In this document: positions 57,098-64,000 of the stretch, in pieces
Layout of the letters: every line of letters begins with the position of its first letter
Position numbering within the stretch: position 1 is the stretch's first letter
Assembly: GCF_009759685.1 (NCBI RefSeq)
Contig: NZ_CP046654.1
Span: 2,356,001-2,420,000, forward strand
Length of the DNA stretch: 64,000 bases
Direction: 5' to 3'
DNA from: Acinetobacter baumannii
GTDB lineage: Bacteria > Pseudomonadota > Gammaproteobacteria > Pseudomonadales > Moraxellaceae
Position numbers and translations under genes: made by a program
Notes under the pieces: model-generated
Told to the model about the DNA's origin: nothing
The model's input: the letters and a program-made list of their open reading frames with translations, nothing else
Databases searched by the model: none

Positions 57098-57667
57098 ATG
57101 AACTTCATTAAAAAATGGAACGTTGGGCTCCTTAGCATGTTGCCCGCATTAGCCATGGCGCATCCGGGACATGATCATGCACATTCAGGGTTTATGGCAG
57201 GTTTTATTCACCCTTTTACTGGCCTCGATCATTTGGTGATGGCTTTAGGTTTTGGTGTCCTGTTATGGTCAGCAGCTAAACAGTGGAAAATTGCCGGAGT
57301 CATTACTTTAAGTATTACTTTAATTATAGGCTTTTTAGTAGGTGCTGAAGGCTTGGTGCCAGCGAGTATGGCTGAATACGGAATTATTGCATCTTTGATT
57401 GTTACGGCGATTGCACTATGGACAAAATCAAATCGGATTTTGCCTATTGCTGCGGCATTACTCGCAAGTTTTCATGGCATGGCTCATGGTGTTGAGTTAG
57501 CACATGCAGGGCATATCGTGGCGTTAGTAACCGGTATGGTTACTGGTATGGCACTTATCTATTGTGGTGGGCTTGCACTCGGTGCAGTATTTACACGTTA
57601 TGTGCCATATGGCAAAAAAATTGTAGGTGCCTGTGCAGCAGTTGTTGCAGTGATTGGTTTGAGTTAA
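57098..57667 (+). CDS. ureJ: HupE/UreJ-family nickel transporter
   Basis: 189-residue membrane protein with about six hydrophobic segments and HPGHDHAH and HPFTGLDHL motifs, typical of HupE/UreJ nickel permeases. N-terminus is a signal-like MNFIKKWNVGLLSMLPALAMA with mature HPGHDH start. It ends the urease operon, presumably supplying nickel. A terminator follows. Confidence 0.94.
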   Translation: MNFIKKWNVGLLSMLPALAMAHPGHDHAHSGFMAGFIHPFTGLDHLVMALGFGVLLWSAAKQWKIAGVITLSITLIIGFLVGAEGLVPASMAEYGIIASLIVTAIALWTKSNRILPIAAALLASFHGMAHGVELAHAGHIVALVTGMVTGMALIYCGGLALGAVFTRYVPYGKKIVGACAAVVAVIGLS

Positions 57668-57683
57668 TTAAAACTTTGTAGCG

Positions 57684-57708
57684 AAAAGGTAGCTTTAAGC
57701 TACCTTTT
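57684..57708. terminator. Bidirectional terminator, ureJ / rsmD
   Basis: Perfect 12-bp arms AAAAGGTAGCTT / AAGCTACCTTTT, extended by an outer GCGA / TCGC pair; overlaps the end of rsmD. Confidence 0.9.
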
Positions 57709-58259
57709 TATTCGCTTACTTTTTGGTAAAGCCCTGCATGGACTGTACCAGCTTTGGTTGATTTAATTTGCTGCCATGTTGCAGGAAGGTAAAGCTGAGA
57801 TAAATCTCGGTCAGCTTCAACGTAAATGTACCCATTATTTTTAATATGTGAGTCTGCCAAGTGAGCAAGCTCTTGCCATAAATTAAGACTATAAGGAGGG
57901 TCTAAAAAAACGACATCAAACTGTTCTTTTAGGCGTGGTAGAGCTTGTTGAGCAGTTGCATTAATTAAATGGCAATTCTGTGCTTTGAGCAATTGAATAT
58001 TATCTTTTAAAAATCGTGCCTGCATCTTATCTGGCTCAATCATATAAACAGATGCAGCACCGCGCGATAATGCTTCGAAGCCTAATGCCCCAGAACCTGT
58101 ACAGATATCGAGAACATGAGCGTTTTGAATGTCCCACATGAGCCAGTTAAATAAAGTTTCGCGGACACGATCGGGAGTTGGTCTTAATCCTTCAATACTG
58201 GCGAATGGTAAAACTCGTCTTTTCCATTCGCCCCCAATAATGCGTAATTGATTTTTCAT
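57708..58259 (-). CDS. rsmD: 16S rRNA (guanine(966)-N2)-methyltransferase
   Basis: 183-residue SAM methyltransferase that modifies G966 of 16S rRNA. SAM-binding region DICTGSGALGFEALSRGA and catalytic DPPY in VVFLDPPYSLN are present. The start overlaps the PBP2 stop by one base (TAATG), so the two are co-translated. Confidence 0.95.
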   Translation of the reverse strand: MKNQLRIIGGEWKRRVLPFASIEGLRPTPDRVRETLFNWLMWDIQNAHVLDICTGSGALGFEALSRGAASVYMIEPDKMQARFLKDNIQLLKAQNCHLINATAQQALPRLKEQFDVVFLDPPYSLNLWQELAHLADSHIKNNGYIYVEADRDLSQLYLPATWQQIKSTKAGTVHAGLYQKVSE

Positions 58260-60277
58260 TATTCATCGACCTCGTTTGTAGCAGGACGAGTTGGTGTTGC
58301 CTGTGGAGTAGAGGCTGCTGCGGAAGTCGGAGCAGAGGTCGCTGGAGTAGAGCTGGCACTTTCATTACCACTTGGGAGTTCACCCGGTTTAATCCCAGCA
58401 GTCATCAAGCCACCATTAACCTGATGGTTGGCTGGTCGAATCGGATTTTTCTTACGGGTTAATAACCAGTAATCAAACACGGGTTTAGCAAGTTGGGCTG
58501 CTGAACCACCATGACGGCCATTTTCCCAAATAACTGCAATAGCGATTTCTGGTTTATCAGCCGGAGCAAAGCCAACAAAAAGACCATGGTCAAGTTGGCG
58601 TTCACTAAGCGCAGCTTCGTTATAACGTTTGCCTTGAGCAATACTTTTAACCTGTGCTGTACCTGTTTTTCCGGCAATTTGATAGAGCGGTGTACGGATA
58701 CCACGACCAGTACCTGATTGAATTACATCAATCATGGCTTCTCGCATTTTTACCCAATCTTCATCTGTACCATTGAAATTAATTTTTCCATCAGGTGCAT
58801 TACGTACGGTAAAAGGTTTTGCACCATGGGTTGCACGTAAAACATGTGGAACTACATGCGAGCCGTGGTTTGCCGTAATGGCAGTTGCCATGGCAAGTTG
58901 TAAAGGGGTTGCGGTAAATGCACCTTGACCAATACTGACTGAAATCGTTTCACCTTTCATCCATTTGGATTTGCGTGTACGCATTTTCCATTCAGGATTT
59001 GGATATAAGCCTTCACTTTCACTTGGTAAATCGACACCTGTTTTTTGGCCAAAGCCAAATTGGCGCATCCATTGGTTCATCTGATCGATGCCCATTTGAT
59101 TAGCCAAAATATAAAAATAGGTATCACAAGACATGATAATGGCTTTGTGCATGTTCACAATGCCATGACCGGTTTTTTTCCAGTCACGGAATTTGTGTGA
59201 GTCACCCGGTAAATGGAAATAGCCAGGGTCGGAAATAGCAGTAGCCCAATCAACAATTCCATAATGTAAACCGCCCATCGCTTCCATTGGCTTAATGGTT
59301 GAACCAGGAGGGTATACACCTTGTACTGCACGGTTATAAAGAGGCTGATCTATATTGTCACGTAGAGAACTATAATCTTTATGATTAATACCCGTCACAA
59401 ATAAGTTAGGGTTAAAGCTTGGGCTTGAAACCAACGCAAGAATTTCACCAGTGCGTGGGTCTATCGCAACAATTGCACCACGTCGACCAGCGAGTTGTTG
59501 CGACGCGACAACTTGCAAACCATAATCTAATGATAAGTAGAGATCATTACCACGAGTTGGGTCTTTACGGCCTAGGTGACGCAAAATATTACTATGAGCA
59601 TCTGCTTCTACAGACTCATAACCAGGTGTTCCATGAAGTAAATCTTCATAGCTTTTTTCTACACCAATTTTACCAATCAGGTTTGTTCCAGCATATAAAT
59701 CTTTATCAATACTTTTTAATTCTTTATCGTTAATACGGCCAACATATCCAATCACGTGAGCAAATAAATCACCATGTGGATAATAGCGCGTCATTTGGGT
59801 TTCAATTCTAACCCCGGGGAACTTGTATTTAACTTCACTAAACTTGGCAATATTTGTCTCGGTCAAATTCAGTTTAATGGCCACACGTTCAGTTTTACGT
59901 GCTGTTTTAATGCGGCTTTTAAAACGATCTACATCTTCTTGAGTGAGTTCTAAAATAGGCTGTAATTGTTCAATAACGGTATCAACGTTCTCAACATCTG
60001 CTTTACTTAATGTTGCGGTAAAAACAGGGTAGTTATCTGCCAGTAAAACCCCATTGCGGTCATAAATATAACCACGAGCAGGTGGAAGGGGTTGTAGGCG
60101 AATACGGTTTTTATCCGATGCCGTCGAGAACTCATCATAATGAAAAATTTGTAGATAAGCGTATCGGCTGGCTAGTACCAATAAACAGATAATCACAAGC
60201 CCTACGGCAAAAAATATACGACCTCGATAAATGCGCTTTTCTTGCTGGATATCTTTTAAAGGAAAGTGCTGTTTCAT
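58259..60277 (-). CDS. mrdA: Penicillin-binding protein 2
   Basis: Transpeptidase of the elongation (Rod) complex, 672 residues, with one N-terminal transmembrane anchor (about 20-42), a dimerisation/pedestal domain (about 60-240) and the transpeptidase domain with SxxK (Ser326-Lys329), SCD (383-385) and KTG (537-539). The last 45 residues are a low-complexity Ala/Ser/Thr/Pro tail. Beta-lactam target. No rodA is adjacent, unlike in E. coli; instead rsmD follows. Confidence 0.96.
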   Translation of the reverse strand: MKQHFPLKDIQQEKRIYRGRIFFAVGLVIICLLVLASRYAYLQIFHYDEFSTASDKNRIRLQPLPPARGYIYDRNGVLLADNYPVFTATLSKADVENVDTVIEQLQPILELTQEDVDRFKSRIKTARKTERVAIKLNLTETNIAKFSEVKYKFPGVRIETQMTRYYPHGDLFAHVIGYVGRINDKELKSIDKDLYAGTNLIGKIGVEKSYEDLLHGTPGYESVEADAHSNILRHLGRKDPTRGNDLYLSLDYGLQVVASQQLAGRRGAIVAIDPRTGEILALVSSPSFNPNLFVTGINHKDYSSLRDNIDQPLYNRAVQGVYPPGSTIKPMEAMGGLHYGIVDWATAISDPGYFHLPGDSHKFRDWKKTGHGIVNMHKAIIMSCDTYFYILANQMGIDQMNQWMRQFGFGQKTGVDLPSESEGLYPNPEWKMRTRKSKWMKGETISVSIGQGAFTATPLQLAMATAITANHGSHVVPHVLRATHGAKPFTVRNAPDGKINFNGTDEDWVKMREAMIDVIQSGTGRGIRTPLYQIAGKTGTAQVKSIAQGKRYNEAALSERQLDHGLFVGFAPADKPEIAIAVIWENGRHGGSAAQLAKPVFDYWLLTRKKNPIRPANHQVNGGLMTAGIKPGELPSGNESASSTPATSAPTSAAASTPQATPTRPATNEVDE

Positions 60278-60513
60278 ACGGATCGACTTAATGACATAGG
60301 GTGAGAAAAATAGCTGCTTATTCTAACGCAAGCGCACTTAAAATATCGCATATTTTTCAAAGTTTCAGTGAAGAGGCAAATTGGCTTTTTTGACTTTGTA
60401 GACAACAAAATTGTAGAGTCTTGTATATAAGAAGCAAAATAATTCTGTTAAAGTCTCTCATTCAATAGAATAGGGTTGTTCTCACCATACGATTAGGGAA
60501 AATGGAGAAAATA

Positions 60514-61032
60514 ATGAGAAAAATTTATCCCTTACTTGCAGTTTTGACAGTAAGCAGTTGGGCACATGCTCAAGATTACTCATTTCTTCCAGAAGCAAAA
60601 TTAGCAGATCATAAAGCATCTACCTGGAATGTAGGCGCCGGTTTTACACAAAAATTGTTACATCTCAATGGTGAGCGGGTAAATCCTTATGGAATTGCTT
60701 ACGCAAAAGTTGGTGCATTTTTAAATGGCGATAAAACTGCTGGAGGACAAGTCGGATTCCGCTATCCGTACTACCTTACTGGAACAGATAAAAATGGTTA
60801 CTATATTGGCTTTTACGCTGGACATCTTGATAGCAAATCGGTTGATGGAGATTATAAATCTCGTTTAGGTGCTGGTGTCGATTTGGCATATGTATTGTTG
60901 AATTCAGAAAGAATTAGTACGTTTAGTGTGGGTATCGGCGCAGCGGAAAAATTAACGGACCAGAATGGTGATGTTGCTGCAGATACTAAACCACAAATTC
61001 AATTTTCTTATTCTCTAAGTTTTGGTTTATAA
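60514..61032 (+). CDS. Predicted exported envelope protein, 172 residues
   Basis: From the ATG at 60514 (GGAG six bases upstream) there is a clear signal peptide MRKIYPLLAVLTVSSWAHA, then a small, Gly- and aromatic-rich mature domain with alternating beta-strand pattern (YAKVGAFLNGD, YYIGFYAGHLD, SFSLSFGL end), consistent with a small outer-membrane or periplasmic beta-barrel. No family recognised. The longer start at 60502 would spoil the signal. Confidence 0.78.
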   Translation: MRKIYPLLAVLTVSSWAHAQDYSFLPEAKLADHKASTWNVGAGFTQKLLHLNGERVNPYGIAYAKVGAFLNGDKTAGGQVGFRYPYYLTGTDKNGYYIGFYAGHLDSKSVDGDYKSRLGAGVDLAYVLLNSERISTFSVGIGAAEKLTDQNGDVAADTKPQIQFSYSLSFGL

Positions 61033-61093
61033 AACAAAGCAGTTTATCGTTAACTCGCCATAAGCAGAGCACAAATAAATACGAGAGTCTTAC

Positions 61094-62407
61094 ATGTTAG
61101 AGTACGTCAGCGGATTGTGGCAGACCTTTTTACACAGACCTGATTTTTGGGCCGTTTTGAGTATCATTCCGGTCACTGCCTTTGTCACATGGGCACATGT
61201 GTGGATGGCTTTAAAAATGGTGTTTTACCCAATCAAGTTTTGGGGATTTCATTTAGGTCCTTTACCAGTCGGCTGGCAAGGTATTGTGCCACGTAAAGCT
61301 GGACGTATCTCTGGAATTATTACCGATAATACTTTATCCAAGTTAGGTTCTTTGCGTGAGTTTTTAGAGGCAATGGACCCTGAAGACATGGCGCGTATTA
61401 TTGGTGAGCAAGTCGGATTTGAACTTGAGCATTTGATTGATGAAGTGATGATCGATCGTAATGCAGTGCTTTGGGAAAATTTACCTTATTCGATTAAACG
61501 CCGTATTTATGCTCAAGCGCATAAGCAATTACCAGGTGTACTCAGAGAATTAGTGACTGAGCTGACTATGAACGTTGAGTCACTGGTTGATATGCGTGAA
61601 ATGGTGGTGAGCCAAATGGAAGGTGATCGCCGTTTAATGGTACGTATGTTTTTAAAAGTTGGACAAAAAGAAATCAACTTTATTTGGCATATTAGTGCTT
61701 TAATCGGGATGTTCTTTGGTGTTTTCCAAATGGTGGTCTGGTTTGTGGTGCCTTGGCATTGGACAGTACCGTTTTGGGCGTCTATTTGGGGCTTTTTAAC
61801 TAACTGGATTGCAATCTGGATGGTATTTAACCCGATTGAACCGCATTACATTCGTTATCCGCAAATATTTAGATTAACAAAAGATCGTAAGTTCCCTTGG
61901 ATTGTACCTGTTTTACGAATTGGTACTTATAATGTTCAAGGGGCTTTCATGAAGCGTCAAGAAGAAGTTTCAGAAGTCTTCTCAAGCGTAGTGACAGAAG
62001 ATCTGATTACGTTAAAATCAATTATGACAGAAATGATGTATGGTTCACGCAAGGACAAAACGCGTCGTATTGTTAAGCGTCATATTAACGAAATCATGGA
62101 AACTCCACTTGTTCGAACATCTTTACAGCTTTCTTTAGGCCCAAGAGAGTATGCAAGGTTAAAGACGGACTTGATTGATCGTTCAATTGAAATTACGATG
62201 GGACCGGTATGTGACCCTGCACTAAATGCAAGCCGGGCACAGAAGATTTTTCAAATGTTTAAAGAGCGTATTCGTGAACTAACACCAAAAGAGTTTCAGA
62301 ATTTGTTACGTCCAGCATTTCAAGAGGACGAGTGGATTCTTATTGTACTAGGTGGGGTAACCGGATTTATTGCTGGTACAATACATTTGTTTGTGGCTTT
62401 CTTATAA
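61094..62407 (+). CDS. DUF445-like membrane protein
   Basis: 437-residue protein with hydrophobic segments near the N-terminus (about 18-45), in the middle (about 200-250) and at the C-terminus (about 415-435), separated by long helical, charged stretches. The repeated blocks (NTLSKLGSLREFLEAM; the membrane pair around WGFLTNWIAIWMVFNP; then EVSEVFSSVVTEDLITLK) match the DUF445/YheB type. Function unknown. It is followed by adk after about 85 bases. Confidence 0.85.
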   Translation: MLEYVSGLWQTFLHRPDFWAVLSIIPVTAFVTWAHVWMALKMVFYPIKFWGFHLGPLPVGWQGIVPRKAGRISGIITDNTLSKLGSLREFLEAMDPEDMARIIGEQVGFELEHLIDEVMIDRNAVLWENLPYSIKRRIYAQAHKQLPGVLRELVTELTMNVESLVDMREMVVSQMEGDRRLMVRMFLKVGQKEINFIWHISALIGMFFGVFQMVVWFVVPWHWTVPFWASIWGFLTNWIAIWMVFNPIEPHYIRYPQIFRLTKDRKFPWIVPVLRIGTYNVQGAFMKRQEEVSEVFSSVVTEDLITLKSIMTEMMYGSRKDKTRRIVKRHINEIMETPLVRTSLQLSLGPREYARLKTDLIDRSIEITMGPVCDPALNASRAQKIFQMFKERIRELTPKEFQNLLRPAFQEDEWILIVLGGVTGFIAGTIHLFVAFL

Positions 62408-62478
62408 TTCGAAGTCGGGCAGGATCTATTGAAGATCAATGAAACTAAATCTGCCGGACCTCACATTCATTGTTTTAA

Positions 62479-63147
<669 letters not shown>

Positions 63148-63168
63148 TTTAATATTATTTGTAATACC

Positions 63169-63193
63169 GAGCCCTCTTTGTGAGGGCTCTTTT
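63169..63193 (+). terminator. adk terminator
   Basis: Perfect 8-bp stem GAGCCCTC / GAGGGCTC with T run. Confidence 0.85.
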
Positions 63194-63218
63194 CTTTCAT
63201 TAAGTGCAGGAGAATGAT

Positions 63219-63356
63219 TTGAAAATCATTTTGATTTTGGTGGTATTGCTGAGTCTGGCACTATTGTTATTTTTACTGTATCAAAGCTACAAAATGCTGA
63301 GAAAAGTACAAAAACAAGCGAAAGAAGAAAGAAAACAGCAAAAGCGTTTAAAGTAA
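63219..63356 (+). CDS. Small single-pass membrane protein, 45 residues
   Basis: TTG start with AGGAG seven bases upstream; the product begins MKIILILVVLLSLALLLFLLYQSYK, one membrane helix, followed by a strongly basic tail (Lys/Gln/Arg rich, ending KQQKRLK), giving an N-out or N-in anchored peptide. Located between the adk terminator and nth. A short membrane peptide of unknown role; the good ribosome site makes it more credible than most short frames. Confidence 0.6.
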   Translation: MKIILILVVLLSLALLLFLLYQSYKMLRKVQKQAKEERKQQKRLK

Positions 63357-63385
63357 CTAAATTGGGTATAAGCTATACCCAACTT

Positions 63386-64000
63386 TTATTCTGCCTCAAT
63401 GTTTTTAACCGCAATTTGTTTTTGAGCACCAAACTCAAAGCGGTCCGGCCAGTTGCATACATCAGCAACCACACACTCTGAACATTTTGGTTTACGGGCA
63501 ATACAGCAGTAACGACCATGTAATATCAGCCAGTGATGTGCATCTAAAATAAATTCTTTAGGAATGACTTTTACTAGGCGATGTTCAACTTCCAGAACAT
63601 TTTTACCTATTGCTAAGCCCGTTCTGTTTCCAACACGGAAAATATGAGTATCGACAGCCATAGTCGGTTGACCGAATGCAGTATTTAAAACCACATTAGC
63701 TGTTTTGCGGCCTACACCTGGCAAAGCTTCCAAATCTTTTCGGTCACTTGGAACTTCACCGTTAAACTGCTCCATTAAAATCTTACAGGTCTTGATAACA
63801 TTTTCGGCTTTTGCGTTATAAAGACCAATCGTTTTAATGTACTCTTTTAACCCGTCTACGCCTAAGTTATAGATTTTTTCAGCAGTGTTCGCAACAGGAT
63901 AGAGCTTATCAGTTGCTTTGTTGACACTAACGTCGGTTGCTTGCGCCGATAACATAACGGCAATGAGCAATTCAAATGGTGATGAATAATTTAATTCGGT
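63386..64000 (-). CDS. nth: Endonuclease III, 5' end cut by window
   Basis: DNA glycosylase/AP lyase that removes oxidised pyrimidines. Helix-hairpin-helix LPGVGRKTANVVL with catalytic Lys, followed by VDTHIFRV with the catalytic Asp, and the C-x6-C-x2-C-x5-C iron-sulfur loop (CCIARKPKCSECVVADVC). About 20 N-terminal residues lie beyond base 64000; the frame continues open to the edge. Confidence 0.96.
   Translation of the reverse strand, partial: TELNYSSPFELLIAVMLSAQATDVSVNKATDKLYPVANTAEKIYNLGVDGLKEYIKTIGLYNAKAENVIKTCKILMEQFNGEVPSDRKDLEALPGVGRKTANVVLNTAFGQPTMAVDTHIFRVGNRTGLAIGKNVLEVEHRLVKVIPKEFILDAHHWLILHGRYCCIARKPKCSECVVADVCNWPDRFEFGAQKQIAVKNIEAE

Overview
The window is an ordinary-looking stretch of chromosome from a low-GC gammaproteobacterium, almost certainly the Acinetobacter baumannii/calcoaceticus complex. 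The evidence is the gene content and order: rubA-rubB-estB-oxyR as described in Acinetobacter ADP1, a ureDABCEFG-ureJ urease cluster, a long (534-residue) isocitrate lyase, nfuA next to a catecholate receptor, and AT-rich intergenic DNA. I see no tRNA, rRNA, CRISPR array, insertion sequence or prophage.

Layout. 1-3.7 kb: a catabolic-looking operon of an SDR dehydrogenase (cut by the left edge), an MFS organic-anion symporter and a split transketolase. 3.8-7.5 kb: metH on the minus strand. 7.9-11 kb: a Pit phosphate transporter behind a clear Pho box, then dsdA. 11-17 kb (minus strand): an unrecognised Rossmann-like protein, a tiny lipoprotein with an adjacent structured element, a lipoprotein sulfatase paired with its formylglycine-generating enzyme, and a rhomboid protease. 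17-20 kb: nfuA and a Fur-box TonB receptor. 20-28 kb: an unknown/esterase pair, a beta-carbonic anhydrase, divergent tesA and ybbA-ybbP, and a second rhomboid. 28-31.6 kb: mtgA, ppk and a SPOR-domain protein. 31.6-35 kb: the rub-estB-oxyR operon on the minus strand. 35-40 kb: small stand-alone genes, lysS and wzi. 40-43 kb: sulfate activation (cysD, cysN). 43-50.6 kb: DUF2239 protein, an unknown gene, a CitMHS transporter, a CorC/CNNM protein, a LysR regulator and aceA. 50.7-57.7 kb: nlpE, a small lipoprotein and the urease cluster. 57.7-64 kb: rsmD, PBP2, an envelope protein, a DUF445-like membrane protein, adk, a 45-residue membrane peptide and nth (cut by the right edge).

Most genes are core metabolism and envelope functions with well-placed intrinsic terminators, many of them shared by convergent genes. 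Several start codons are placed downstream of the longest reading frame because the ribosome binding site or signal peptide demands it (nfuA, TonB receptor, carbonic anhydrase, tesA, ybbA, rubA, lysS, wzi, cysD, adk).

The most unusual observations are in the sulfate-activation locus. A 32-codon reading frame overlapping the cysD start looks like a collapsed monofunctional ATP sulfurylase, and the CysN C-terminus looks like a collapsed APS kinase domain that has lost its P-loop. Other points of interest are a three-way-junction inverted repeat at 12997-13092, three direct repeats about two helical turns apart in front of a gene for a ribbon-helix-helix-like DUF2239 protein, and an intrinsic terminator between rubA and rubB whose wobble pairing works only on the coding strand.
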